64,000 nucleotides of DNA, taken from Nonomuraea sp. SYSU D8015. Lineage in GTDB: Bacteria > Actinomycetota > Actinomycetes > Streptosporangiales > Streptosporangiaceae. The stretch is taken from NCBI RefSeq assembly GCF_008065375.1, contig NZ_VJYI01000018.1, positions 124,001 to 188,000 on the forward strand, in the 5' to 3' direction. The first letter of the stretch is position 1. Each line of letters begins with the position of its first letter. Shown in pieces: positions 23,293 to 32,726 of the stretch. The translations under genes were made by a program, and so were the position numbers. The notes under the pieces are model-generated. The model was not told the origin of the DNA, searched no databases, and saw nothing but the letters and a program-made list of their open reading frames with translations.

Positions 23293-24279
23293 ATGAAGGT
23301 CCTGGTGCTGGGTGGCACGGAGTTCGTGGGGCGCGCGGTCGTCGAGGAGGCGCTGGCTCTCGGGTGGGACGTGACCGTGTTCAACCGGGGGCGTCATCGG
23401 CCGCCCGCGGGCGTGACGGCGCTCCGCGGCGACCGGTCGGCGGCCGGTGGGCTTGCGGCGCTGGAGCGCGGCGAGTGGGACGTCGTGGTCGACACCTGGT
23501 CGTGGGCGGCCTCCGCGGTCAGGGACGCGGCGTCGCTGCTGGCCGGGCGGGCCGGCCACTACGTCTACGTGTCCAGCAGGTCGGTGTACGCCGATCCGGT
23601 GCCCTTCGGGGCGGACGAGAGCGCGCCCCTCGTGGCGGCGTCCGCCGACGATGACGACGCCTCCGACTACTCCAGGAACAAGGCGGGGGGCGAGCTGGCG
23701 GCGGTCGCCGCGTTCGGGGAGCGGGCGCTGCTGGCCCGGGCCGGGACGATCCTGGGCCCTTACGAGAACATCGGGCGGCTGCCGTGGTGGCTGAGCCGGA
23801 TCGCGCGTGGCGGGCCCGTGCTCGCGCCGGGCTCCCGTGATCTGGGATTGCAGTACGTCGACGCGCGCGACCTGGCCGTGTGGTGCCTGCGGGCGGCCGA
23901 GCGCGGGGTCGGCGGGGCGTTCAACGTGGTGAGCCCTCCGGGGTTCACGACGATGGGGGAGTTGCTCGAGACCTGTGTGAAGGTGACGGGGGCCGAGGCC
24001 GAGCTGCGGTGGGTCGATGCGGAGACGATCCTGGCGGCGGGGGTGACGCCGTGGATCCAGCTGCCGATCTGGCTGGTGGGCGAGGACCACGACTTCATGC
24101 ACGGGGGTGATGTGTCCAAGGCCGTGGCGGAGGGGCTGCGGCTCCGGACCGTGGAGGAGACGGTGGCGGACACCTGGGCGTGGTTGCGGAGCATCGGCGG
24201 CGAGGCGCCGATGCGGCCGGATCGGCCGCGCGTGGGGCTCGATCCGGCGGTGGAGGCGAGGTTGCTGGAAGGCCGCTGA
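23293..24279 (+). CDS. NAD-dependent epimerase/dehydratase family protein
   Basis: 328 residues from ATG 23293. Extended SDR fold: VLVLGGTEFVGRAVVEEAL (nucleotide-binding GGTxFVGR), VVVDTWSW, YVYVSSRSVYAD with the catalytic Ser, and YSRNKAGGE with the Tyr-x3-Lys pair. GGTxF-VGR variants are typical of the NAD-epimerase subgroup acting on reductase or isomerase substrates in actinomycetes. Substrate unknown. Stand-alone gene. Confidence 0.87.
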   Translation: MKVLVLGGTEFVGRAVVEEALALGWDVTVFNRGRHRPPAGVTALRGDRSAAGGLAALERGEWDVVVDTWSWAASAVRDAASLLAGRAGHYVYVSSRSVYADPVPFGADESAPLVAASADDDDASDYSRNKAGGELAAVAAFGERALLARAGTILGPYENIGRLPWWLSRIARGGPVLAPGSRDLGLQYVDARDLAVWCLRAAERGVGGAFNVVSPPGFTTMGELLETCVKVTGAEAELRWVDAETILAAGVTPWIQLPIWLVGEDHDFMHGGDVSKAVAEGLRLRTVEETVADTWAWLRSIGGEAPMRPDRPRVGLDPAVEARLLEGR

Positions 24280-24352
24280 CGGAAGGGCCCCGATCGCCGG
24301 CCGGCTGGGGCTGCCGGCGGCGTCACGGTCCGGCGAAGCACATGACGTGGCC

Positions 24353-25120
24353 CTAGGGTTCGAAGAAGCGGGTGAGGACGGGAGCGACCGCCTTCGGGTC
24401 GGCCACGTGGCCCTGCCCGTCGAAGGTGTGACGCTCGGCGCGGGGAATGCTCGCGCGGATCGCGGCCGCGGCCGGCTCGTAGAAGCCGTTCCCCCCGCCG
24501 ACCAGCACCAGCGTCGGCTGCGTGATCGTCGCGAGGCGGGCGGTCGGCGGCGGTCCGTAGCAGGCGGCGTCGTAGGCGAGCGTGTGCGCCAAGGCCTCCA
24601 GGCCCGGCCAGTAGGGTGAGTTCCTGGCCGCCGCGACGTCCCCCTCCGACGCTCCGGCCAGTCGCATGAACAGCTCGACCGCATCGCCGCGGCGGGAGTC
24701 CGCGAGCGCGGCCGCCAGCTGCTCGCGGTAGGCCTGAAACCGCCGCGGCGCGTCGTCGGCCGTGTCGTAGGGCACCTCATACACCGCGAGCCGGTTGATC
24801 GCCACTCCTGCCGCCGCCGCTTCGAGCGCGAACATGCCGCCCGACGAGACGCTATACACGTGCGCCGATCCGCCGGCCTCGGCGATCAGCGCGGCCAGGT
24901 CCTCGATCTCGCGCTCCACGGCGTACGGCGGAGTGTCACCGCTGCCGCCCCTGCCTCGCCGCGCGTAGTTGTACACAGTGCAGCGCCCCGCCAGTTCGGC
25001 GGCCAGCGGCGCGTTCTCCGAGCCATCGTCCAACCCTCCGCCCACCAGGACGACGGCCGGCCCGCGCCCCTGCCGGTCGTACGCGATCGACGTGCCGTCC
25101 TTCGACGTCACACGGCCCAT
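24353..25120 (-). CDS. Alpha/beta hydrolase
   Basis: 255 residues. Fold markers: VVLVGGGLDDGSE (oxyanion region), YNYARRGRGGSG, nucleophile elbow VYSVSSGGMFALEAAAAG with Ser around residue 93, acid in LVLVGGGNGF region and His in FDGQGHVADP near residue 238. The elbow is SxSxG with Ser before Ser-Gly, usual for small esterase-like hydrolases. No neighbouring genes give a substrate. Confidence 0.87.
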   Translation of the reverse strand: MGRVTSKDGTSIAYDRQGRGPAVVLVGGGLDDGSENAPLAAELAGRCTVYNYARRGRGGSGDTPPYAVEREIEDLAALIAEAGGSAHVYSVSSGGMFALEAAAAGVAINRLAVYEVPYDTADDAPRRFQAYREQLAAALADSRRGDAVELFMRLAGASEGDVAAARNSPYWPGLEALAHTLAYDAACYGPPPTARLATITQPTLVLVGGGNGFYEPAAAAIRASIPRAERHTFDGQGHVADPKAVAPVLTRFFEP

Positions 25121-25322
25121 GAGACTCCTCCTCGCAGGTGATCCTCAGCCGGAAGGCGCGAGGCGCGGGCACGCGCTCCGCTGGATTCGATCTAGCAGAC
25201 TCCATCGGCGGGAGCGAGAAGGGGGACGAGAAGGAAACGGTAAGGCCCCCCTGGCAGATTCGTGGTCGTCAGGAAGGCGGCACCGAGTCGCCGGCACAGA
25301 GCGAATCAACAAGGAGCAGAAG

Positions 25323-25889
25323 ATGCGCAAGCTCATCGAGTCGACGTTCGTGTCGCTGGACGGCATCATCGACGACACCCGCCCGTCCACGGCGTCCCGA
25401 GCGGAGCCGCAGAACTGGGGTCACCCGTACTGGGACGAGGACCACGGCGGATACGCCGCGGGCCTGCTGTCCTCAGCGGACGCCATGCTGCTCGGACGGG
25501 TGACCTACGAGGGGTTCGCGGAGGCGTGGTCGGGGCGAGAAGGACCCGACGCCGACCACATGAACAACATGCCCAAGTACGTGGCGTCGCGGACCCTGAC
25601 CGAGGTCACCTGGAACGCCACCCTCATCCAGGGCGACGTCGCCGAGGAGGTCGCCAAACTGAAGGAGCAGCCGGGCAAGAACATCGTGAAGTGGGGCACC
25701 GGCGAGCTCGACCGCACCCTGGTGGAGCACGGTCTGATCGACGAGTTCCACTTCTGGTATTTCCCCGTCATCGTCGGGGCCGGCAAGCACCTGTTCGAGG
25801 GCGCCGGTTTCGACACCACCCACCTGAAGCTGGCCGACGTGAAGCAGTTCGGCTCCGGGATCGTCGTCCACGTCTATGTCCCCAAGTGA
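25323..25889 (+). CDS. RibD/dihydrofolate reductase-like domain protein (second copy)
   Basis: 188 residues from ATG 25323 (ribosome site AAGGAG). N-terminal KLIESTFVSLDGIIDDTRPS, AMLLGRVTYEGFAEAW, then WYFPVIVGAGKHLFEG and a C-terminal VVHVYVPK. Same fold as the gene at 18342-18887 but clearly a different subgroup, so not a recent duplication. Its 3' end overlaps the end of the convergent AfsR-type gene by 16 bp. Confidence 0.9.
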   Translation: MRKLIESTFVSLDGIIDDTRPSTASRAEPQNWGHPYWDEDHGGYAAGLLSSADAMLLGRVTYEGFAEAWSGREGPDADHMNNMPKYVASRTLTEVTWNATLIQGDVAEEVAKLKEQPGKNIVKWGTGELDRTLVEHGLIDEFHFWYFPVIVGAGKHLFEGAGFDTTHLKLADVKQFGSGIVVHVYVPK

Positions 25890-28800
25890 TCCTCGTCCAG
25901 CAGGGCCCGGGCCTGCTCGGGCGTGAGCTCGCCACCACGCGCGAACCGGGCGGCGAACTCGGGCTCGGCGGCCTGGACCACGGTGGTGATCCGGGCCAGC
26001 TCGGCACGTTCCGACGGAGACGACGGCAGCGCGGCCTCCCGCTGGACGGCGTCCGCCGCGCCGAGCAGCTCAGCGGCCAGGCCGGGCCGCCCGTCCAGCA
26101 CCAGCGCGGCGGCCATCCCGGCCAGAGCCCAGGCCATGCCACGCGCCGAACCCTGGTCCCGGTACACGTCGAAGCCCTCCCGGTGCCGGGCCAGCGCCGC
26201 GGCCGGGTCGCCCCGCCGTTCGGCCAGCAGCCCCAGCTCGGCCAGGACCATCGACAGGTACGGCGGACGGCCGCCACCGCCCTGCTGCTGCCGCCGGGCG
26301 GACGCCAGCAGCCACCGCAGATGCTCCTCCGCCACGTCGAGCTTGCCGTCGCGGCGGGCGGCGAACGCCAGCCCGATGGCGGCGAACACCTCCATCGCCT
26401 GCTGCCCCTGCTCGGCGGCCAGCCGCCGCGCCTGCTCCGCGTATTCGCGGGCGCGCGGATAGTCCCCGACCTGCACGGAGGTCCAGGCCAGCCAGGCCAG
26501 CCGCCCGGCCACGTCGGGCCACAGGCCCAGGTCTTCGGCCATCCGGAGGCCGGCCTCGCTGAGCCGGGCCGCCTCCGCATGGTCGCCGGTCATGTCCGCC
26601 AGGCCGATCAGCCAATCCGTGGCCTGAAGCACTCCCCAGTCGTCGCCCAGCTCGCCGAACAGCTCGGCGCTGCGCCGGACGTCCCGCTCCAGCGCGGCCG
26701 CGTCTTCCCGAATGTGCGCGAGCATGGCCCGGGTGCTCAGCGCCGCCGCCTCCCCCCACCGGTCACCGACGTCCTGGAACGTCTCCAGAGCCCGCTCCAG
26801 CAGCTCCCCGGTGGCGCTCTCGTCCCCGTAGTCGATGATCGCCGCGGCCAGGAACCATGCGGCCCGGGCCAGCCCGGCCGGGTCCGCGACCTTCTCGTAC
26901 TCCCCCAGCACCTCCGCCGCCAGCCCCGGCTCGGCCTGCCCCTGCCGGATCGCCAGGCCGGCGTGCCAGACCGCGACCCTGGCCCGGACCTCGGCAGGTG
27001 CCTCCCCTGCCAGGGCCGAGGCCTCCGCCAGGGACCGGCGCGCCTCGGTGAGCCGGCCACGCAGGAACCGATGCCACACCAGGGCCTCGGAGAGCCGCAG
27101 CGCCGACTCGGCCATGCCCTCGCGCCGAAAGGTGTCCATCGCGGCCCGCAGGTTCGCGGACTCGGCGTCCAGCCGGCGCAGCCACTCCCGCTGGCCGGGC
27201 CCGCGCAGCCGCGGCTCGGCCTCTTCGGCCAGCGCCAGGTAGTAGCCGGCGTGCCGGCGCCGCAGCGCCGTCTCCTCCCCGGCCTGACGCAGCCGCTCCA
27301 GAGAGTACGCGGACACCGACTCCAGCAGCCGGAACCGGGCCCCGTCACCGCGCGTCACCAGCGAGCGGTCCACCAGCCCCGCCAGCAGGTCCAGCACCTC
27401 GCCGGCGAGGACCCCGTCCCCGGCGCACACCGACTCGGCGGCGGCCAGCGTGCACCCGCCCGAGTGCACGGCCAGCCGGCGCAGCACCGCCTGCTCGGGC
27501 TCGGCCAGCAAGTGCCAGCTCCAGTCGATCACCGCGGTCAGGGTGCGCTGCCGGGCGGGAGCGTCTCGCGGTCCGGTGCCCAGCAGCCCCAGCCAGTCTT
27601 GGGGCACGCGTAGCCGGGCCGCCAGCTCGGACACGCCCAGCGCGGGCACCCGGGTGGCGGCCAGCTCCAGCGCGAGGGGGATCCCGTCCAGCCGCCGGCA
27701 CACCTCGGCCACGTGGGAGGTGGTCTCCGGCTCCGGCTCCAGCCCGGCCCTGGCCAGGAACAGCCGCACGGCGGAGGATCGCGCCAGTCGTTCCGGGTCG
27801 TCGGTGTCGGGGACGGCCAGCGGCGGCAGCTCCCACCGGACCTCGCCACGCAGCCGCAGCGGCTCCCGGCTGGTGGCCAGCACCCGCAGGCCGGGCGCGG
27901 CCGGCAGCACGGCCGCGACCAGATCGGCCACCGGGGCGACCACGTGTTCGCAGTTGTCCAGGACCAGCAGCACCTGCCGCTCCCGCAGGGCGGCGGCCAG
28001 GTGCTCGCCCGGCGGCTGCGAACCGCCCGGCGCATCGGGGATGGACAGGACGGACAGGACCAGCTCCGCCACATCCCCCATCCCGTCCCAGGTGGTCAGG
28101 TCGATCAGCCACACGCCGTCCGGGTACGCCTCGGCCACGGACCGGCCGACCGCGAGGGCCACACTGGTCTTGCCCACGCCGCCCGGGCCGGTGATCGTGA
28201 GCAGCCGGCCGGTCGCCAGCAGCTCCCGTATCCGCTGCACGGCATGGTCCTGTCCGATCAGTTCGGTCACCGGAGCCGGCAGGTTGCTGGTGGGTTTGAC
28301 CGGGCGCGGAGCCGGCGCCGGCGCGTCCTCGGAGGGGTCGCCGGCCAGGATGGCCTGATGCAGCGCGGCCAGCTCCGGGCTCGGGTCGAGGCCCAGCTCG
28401 TCGGCGAGCAGGCGCCGCAGCTCCTGGAAGCTGTCGAGGGCCTCGCCCGCCCGGCCGGAACGATGGAGGGCCCGCATGTGGGCCGCCCTCAGCCGCTCGC
28501 GGTAGGGGTGGCGGGACACCTGCTCGCCCAGCTCGCCGACCAGTTCGTGATGCTCGCCGAGGTCGAGCCGGGCCTCGGCGTACGCCTCCATGGCGGCCAG
28601 CCGCTGCTCCTCCCATCGGGTCACCGTCGTGCGGGCGAACTCCTCGTCGGCGAAGTCGGCCAGGGCCGGCCCGCGCCACAGGGCCAGCGCGTCGGCCAGC
28701 AGCGCGGCCCTGGCCCGCGGGTCGCCGACCGCCTGCGCCTGCCCGACCAGGGTTGCGAACCGCACGACGTCCACGGCGTCGGGCCCGGCCCGCAACGCAT

Positions 28801-29074
28801 AGCCGGGGGCCTGGGACGCCACGAGCTCCCTGCCGCCCGGCTCTGCGCCGGCCAGGGCGCGGCGCAACTGCGCGACCCGTACGTGGAGGGCGGCGCTGGG
28901 ATCGGCGGGCGCCGCCTCGCCCCACACGTCCTCGACCAGCCGGTCGACCGACACCGGACGCCCCTCGTGGACCAGCAGGTCGGCCAGCAGGGCGCGCACC
29001 TGGCGCCCGAGGATCCTGACGGGCTCACCGCCGTCGGTCCACACGGCCAGCGGCCCCAGCACCCCGAATCGCAT
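25874..29074 (-). CDS. AfsR/SARP-type regulator with NB-ARC ATPase and TPR domains
   Basis: 1066 residues. OmpR-type winged helix (about 1-95, LGRQVRALLADLLVHEGRPV), bacterial transcriptional activation domain (about 100-245), NB-ARC/STAND ATPase from about 285 with Walker A ITGPGGVGKTS and Walker B VLLVLDNCEHV, then a long helical TPR-like region to the end. The layout is that of large actinomycete pathway activators. The signal and target are not evident; the neighbouring MFS exporter is a plausible target. The stop overlaps the convergent gene at 25889. Confidence 0.93.
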   Translation of the reverse strand: MRFGVLGPLAVWTDGGEPVRILGRQVRALLADLLVHEGRPVSVDRLVEDVWGEAAPADPSAALHVRVAQLRRALAGAEPGGRELVASQAPGYALRAGPDAVDVVRFATLVGQAQAVGDPRARAALLADALALWRGPALADFADEEFARTTVTRWEEQRLAAMEAYAEARLDLGEHHELVGELGEQVSRHPYRERLRAAHMRALHRSGRAGEALDSFQELRRLLADELGLDPSPELAALHQAILAGDPSEDAPAPAPRPVKPTSNLPAPVTELIGQDHAVQRIRELLATGRLLTITGPGGVGKTSVALAVGRSVAEAYPDGVWLIDLTTWDGMGDVAELVLSVLSIPDAPGGSQPPGEHLAAALRERQVLLVLDNCEHVVAPVADLVAAVLPAAPGLRVLATSREPLRLRGEVRWELPPLAVPDTDDPERLARSSAVRLFLARAGLEPEPETTSHVAEVCRRLDGIPLALELAATRVPALGVSELAARLRVPQDWLGLLGTGPRDAPARQRTLTAVIDWSWHLLAEPEQAVLRRLAVHSGGCTLAAAESVCAGDGVLAGEVLDLLAGLVDRSLVTRGDGARFRLLESVSAYSLERLRQAGEETALRRRHAGYYLALAEEAEPRLRGPGQREWLRRLDAESANLRAAMDTFRREGMAESALRLSEALVWHRFLRGRLTEARRSLAEASALAGEAPAEVRARVAVWHAGLAIRQGQAEPGLAAEVLGEYEKVADPAGLARAAWFLAAAIIDYGDESATGELLERALETFQDVGDRWGEAAALSTRAMLAHIREDAAALERDVRRSAELFGELGDDWGVLQATDWLIGLADMTGDHAEAARLSEAGLRMAEDLGLWPDVAGRLAWLAWTSVQVGDYPRAREYAEQARRLAAEQGQQAMEVFAAIGLAFAARRDGKLDVAEEHLRWLLASARRQQQGGGGRPPYLSMVLAELGLLAERRGDPAAALARHREGFDVYRDQGSARGMAWALAGMAAALVLDGRPGLAAELLGAADAVQREAALPSSPSERAELARITTVVQAAEPEFAARFARGGELTPEQARALLDEDHLGT

Positions 29075-29137
29075 CGCCCCAGGCTAGCCCGACATAGGGG
29101 ACGGATCGGCGGGCGAAGGTGCTCCACATGCGGGCGA

Positions 29138-30547
29138 TCATGAGAAGTGGGTGCGGACGAGGTCGTAGACGGCCGCGACGAGGGCGACGAAGACGCAGAG
29201 CAGCACCACCATCAGGCCGTGGCGGAAGGCCGTCGGCCAGCCCTGGGCCACTGAGCCGAAGAACGTCGAGCCCGCCGCCGCGATCCCGATGGCCGAGCCG
29301 AGCCGCTGGCCGGTCTGCAGCACTCCGGCCGCGCTCCCGCCGCCCGCGGACGGCACCTCGGAAAGGGCGATCGCCTGATTGGGGGAGATCACCAGGCCGC
29401 TGCCCATGCCGGCGACCAGCAAAGGCAGGGCGGTCGCCAGTCCGACCCCTTGCCCGGGCACCAGCCAGGTCGCGGCCATCGTGGCGGAGAGGCCGACGAT
29501 CACCGTGATCAGGCCGGCCGCCACCACTCGCCGTCCGGCCCGGGACACGAGCCGGCCGCCCACCACGGACGCCGAGGCCGAGCCGAGGGCGAACGGCGTG
29601 ATCGACAGGCCCGCCATCAGGGCGCTGTAGTGAAGGCCGCTCTGGAGATAGAGGGTGAAGGTGAAGAAGATGCCGGTGAAGCCGGCGAAGTAGAGCAGGG
29701 CGATGGCCGAGCCCAGACTGTACGAGCGCTTGCGGAACAGGGCCAGGTCGACCAGGGGCTCGCGGCGGTAGATCCGCTCCCAGGCGACGAACCCGGCCAG
29801 CACGACCAGCGCGGCGGGGATGAGCAGCCATTTGGCCTCGCCCTCCCATTGGTGCTGCTGGATGAACGGCAGCAGCAGGGCTGCCACCCCGACACCCAGC
29901 AGGAGGACGCCGACCGGATCCATGCTCTCGCGCCGCCCCGTCGGCACGTCCGGCGCCTCCGCCCGGCCGGGCGCGGGCAGCACCCGGCGGGCCAGGGGAA
30001 GCAGGGCGACCCCGATCGGCACGTTCACCAGGAACACCCACCGCCAGCCGTGCTCGGGCCCGAAGGCGGTGACCAGCGCCCCTCCGATCAGCGGCCCGGC
30101 AGCCGTGGACACGCCGATGGTGGCGCCGAGCGCGCCGAAAGCGCGGCCCCGCTCGCTTCCCTGGAACATCTGCTGGATCAGCCCGGACACCTGCGGGTTC
30201 ATCATCCCGGCGGCCATGCCCTGCACCAGCCTGGCGGCGATCAGCACCGGCATGTTCCCCGCCAGCCCGCACACCGCGCTGGACAGCGTGAACAGCGCCA
30301 CGCCCCACATGTAGATCGCGCGGCGGCTCCTGGCGTCCCCCAGCCGCCCGGCCGGGACCAGCAGCAGGCCGAACGTGAGCGCGTACCCGGACACCGTCCA
30401 TTGCAACTCGTCCTCGCTCGCCCGCAGGCCTTCGCTGATGGACGGCAACGCCACGTTCACGATGCTCACGTCCAGGCCGCTCATGAACGCCGCCACCAGG
30501 CAGACGGCCAGCGCGCGCCGCCGCGTGTCGAATCCGGACGCCTTCAT
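29138..30547 (-). CDS. MFS transporter, DHA2 (EmrB/QacA) type
   Basis: 469 residues, about 14 membrane helices. Signature motifs: AAFMSGLDVSIVNVALPSIS in TM1, WTVSGYALTFGLLLVPAGRL with GDARSRR loop, and the antiporter motif GATIGVSTAAGPLIGGAL in TM5. Proton-driven drug or metabolite exporter. Gene follows the AfsR-type regulator on the same strand with 63 bp between, so co-regulation is possible. Confidence 0.9.
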   Translation of the reverse strand: MKASGFDTRRRALAVCLVAAFMSGLDVSIVNVALPSISEGLRASEDELQWTVSGYALTFGLLLVPAGRLGDARSRRAIYMWGVALFTLSSAVCGLAGNMPVLIAARLVQGMAAGMMNPQVSGLIQQMFQGSERGRAFGALGATIGVSTAAGPLIGGALVTAFGPEHGWRWVFLVNVPIGVALLPLARRVLPAPGRAEAPDVPTGRRESMDPVGVLLLGVGVAALLLPFIQQHQWEGEAKWLLIPAALVVLAGFVAWERIYRREPLVDLALFRKRSYSLGSAIALLYFAGFTGIFFTFTLYLQSGLHYSALMAGLSITPFALGSASASVVGGRLVSRAGRRVVAAGLITVIVGLSATMAATWLVPGQGVGLATALPLLVAGMGSGLVISPNQAIALSEVPSAGGGSAAGVLQTGQRLGSAIGIAAAGSTFFGSVAQGWPTAFRHGLMVVLLCVFVALVAAVYDLVRTHFS

Positions 30548-30700
30548 GAGCGGCTACCTCTCCGCGGGCCCACCGCAGCCAGGCAATGATTCTCCGCCCG
30601 ACAGGAAGAATCACCCTTCTCGGACAATCAACTCTTTATCACGACAATTTCCACGCCTCAGAGGGTGGGCCCCCGAGGAGAACGCAGGTAACGTCCGATC

Positions 30701-32113
30701 ATGGAGACGATGACCGTCGAGCAGAACGGCATCAACGCCGTCCCCGAGGCCGAGCGGCGCGGCCGCCCGAGGGACCTCTTCTGGCCGTGGGCCGGGTCCA
30801 ACCTGTCCCTGTTCGGGGTCGCGTTCGGCGTGTACATCGTGGGTCTCGGCCTCGGCGTCGTGCCCGCCGTCGTCGCCGGCGTCCTCGGGTACGCGCTGTC
30901 GTTCCTGCTGGTCGGCCTGGTCGCGATCGGCGGCACACGATCGGGCGTGCCGACGATGACACTGGGTCGGGCGCCGTTCGGGTACCAGGGCAACAAGCTG
31001 CCCGCGGCGTTCTCGTACGTCTCGACCGTCGGCTGGGAGATCGTGCTGGTCACGCTGGCCGCGCAGAGCGGCGCGGCCATCCTCGGCCGGCTCGCGCCCG
31101 GCATCCCCGGCACGACGGCCACCGTCGTCTGTTTCGCGGTCGCCGCCGTCGTCGTGATCGCGGTCGGCGTGTACGGCCACGCCATGATCATGGTGGTCCA
31201 GCGCTACCTGACGTACGCGTTCGTCGTGCTGACCGTCGTCTACATGATCCTCATGGCCCCCAGGCTCGGCGCGTCACTGGAGACCACGGCAGGGCCCGGC
31301 GGCTGGGTGGGCGGGATCATCTTCGCGATGACGCTGCTCGGCCTGGGGTGGGTCAACTGCGGCGCGGACTACTCGCGCTACCTGCCCGCCGACTCGCCGC
31401 CGAGGTCGGTGGCCCTGTGGACGATGCTGGGCGGCGCGCTGCCGCCGATGGTGCTGCTCGTCTTCGGCGTGCTGCTGGCGGGCGGGGACCCGAAGCTGGC
31501 CGAGGCGGCGGGCGGCGATCCGGTGGGAGCGCTGGCGGGGGCGTTGCCGACGTGGTTCCTGCTGCCGTACCTGCTGACCGCCATCGGCGGCTTCCTGGCC
31601 GGGGCGATCATGGACATTTACTCGTCCGGGTTGTCGATGCTGGCGCTCGGCGTGCCGATCAGGCGGCACTACGCGGTGCTGATCGACGGGCTGCTCATGG
31701 TGCTCGGCGGCTACTACCTGCTCTTCGTCTCCAGCAGTTTCCTCGGCACCTTCCAGGCGTTCCTGGCGATCATCGGCGTGGTGATGGCGGCCTGGGCGGC
31801 GATCTTCCTGGTGGACATGTGGCGGCTGCGGGCGGGCGGTAGGGCCTATGACGAGCGGCTGCTGCGGGCCGGGACGCCCGCCGTCAACTGGCCGGGGGTG
31901 GTGTCGCTGGCCGTGGCGTCCGTCGTCGGGCTGGGGCTGATCACCTCCGCCGACCAGAACATCGCGGCCGTCGTCGGGTTCCTGATGAGCGAGGAGCTGA
32001 AGGGGAGCACGTTCGGGACGGCGAACATCGGGGTGGTCATCGCGCTCGTGCTGGCGGGGCTGCTCTACTTCCTGATCACCTCGGTGTTCGCCCGGGCTCG
32101 CCGGGACGCCTGA
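30701..32113 (+). CDS. NCS1-family purine/cytosine permease
   Basis: 470 residues, about 12 membrane helices. NCS1 features: WPWAGSNLSLFGVAFGVYIV in TM1, GTRSGVPTMTLGRAPFGYQG between TM2 and TM3, and LLGLGWVNCGADYSRYLP in the middle. The substrate could be cytosine, a purine, allantoin or a hydantoin; the ADYSRYLP motif is typical of the cytosine/purine branch. No catabolic gene lies beside it. Confidence 0.9.
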   Translation: METMTVEQNGINAVPEAERRGRPRDLFWPWAGSNLSLFGVAFGVYIVGLGLGVVPAVVAGVLGYALSFLLVGLVAIGGTRSGVPTMTLGRAPFGYQGNKLPAAFSYVSTVGWEIVLVTLAAQSGAAILGRLAPGIPGTTATVVCFAVAAVVVIAVGVYGHAMIMVVQRYLTYAFVVLTVVYMILMAPRLGASLETTAGPGGWVGGIIFAMTLLGLGWVNCGADYSRYLPADSPPRSVALWTMLGGALPPMVLLVFGVLLAGGDPKLAEAAGGDPVGALAGALPTWFLLPYLLTAIGGFLAGAIMDIYSSGLSMLALGVPIRRHYAVLIDGLLMVLGGYYLLFVSSSFLGTFQAFLAIIGVVMAAWAAIFLVDMWRLRAGGRAYDERLLRAGTPAVNWPGVVSLAVASVVGLGLITSADQNIAAVVGFLMSEELKGSTFGTANIGVVIALVLAGLLYFLITSVFARARRDA

Positions 32114-32163
32114 CGTCCCTGCTCATCGCGTCACCGTCGAATGATGGTTACTGTTGGTGAGCA

Positions 32164-32658
32164 ATGATGGACATTCCGTTGCGGCTGCTCCGGTGGACGA
32201 TGCATGCCACCGCCTGCGGGCTGCTGTTGATCGCCGTGGCCGCCATGCTGCACGAGGGCCGGGCGGCCGAGGCCGCCGGAGGCGTGCTGCTCGGTCTGCT
32301 GTATGCCGCCGGGCCGGTGGTCGAGAGCAGGCCGGTGACGGCGCGGGTGTGGCTGGCGTCGGTGACGGCGGGCTGGGTGGTGCTGGCCGCTGTGGCGCCG
32401 CCGTTCGTGTGGCTGGCGTTTCCGCTGCTGTTCGCGTACCTGCGCGTGCTGCCGCTGTGGGCGGCGATGTTCGGGGTGGGCATGCTGACGCCGGTGGCGA
32501 TCGGGGTGGCGGCCTGGCACGCGGGCGGGTTGACGGCGCCGCTGGTGCTGGGGCCGGGCGTCGCGGCCGTGCTGGTCACGCTGCTGGCGCTGGCCTGCCG
32601 GGCCTTGTGTGCCGAGCGCGGTTCCGCCGGCGGCCCCGGCCGGGCGGGCGGCGAGTGA
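32164..32658 (+). CDS. Small polytopic membrane protein, unknown
   Basis: 164 residues with about five hydrophobic segments (LLRWTMHATACGLLLIAVAA, LLGLLYAAGPVV, VWLASVTAGWVVLAAVAPPF, AMFGVGMLTPVAIG, AAVLVTLLALAC). The length and the five-helix pattern resemble the N-terminal sensor part of actinomycete NarL-type histidine kinases, which here would lack the kinase domain. No homologue recognised with confidence. Starts 50 bp after the permease stop and may be cotranscribed. Confidence 0.72.
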   Translation: MMDIPLRLLRWTMHATACGLLLIAVAAMLHEGRAAEAAGGVLLGLLYAAGPVVESRPVTARVWLASVTAGWVVLAAVAPPFVWLAFPLLFAYLRVLPLWAAMFGVGMLTPVAIGVAAWHAGGLTAPLVLGPGVAAVLVTLLALACRALCAERGSAGGPGRAGGE

Positions 32659-32726
32659 CGCTCTGCAGGCGGCCGCTGATGGCCCCCATCCACGCGACCG
32701 CTGAGAGCCCCAGCCAGCCGAGGCGA

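Noticed and set aside
25262..27613. Long plus-strand open frame (783 codons) opposite the AfsR-type gene
   Set aside because: Composition is Gly/Arg/Pro/Gln-rich without any domain, and it lies antisense to a gene with clear domains. In high-GC DNA such antisense frames are common.
25874..30547. Part of an antibiotic biosynthetic cluster (AfsR-type regulator plus exporter)
   Set aside because: No synthase, tailoring or precursor genes lie on either side; regulator and exporter alone do not support a cluster.
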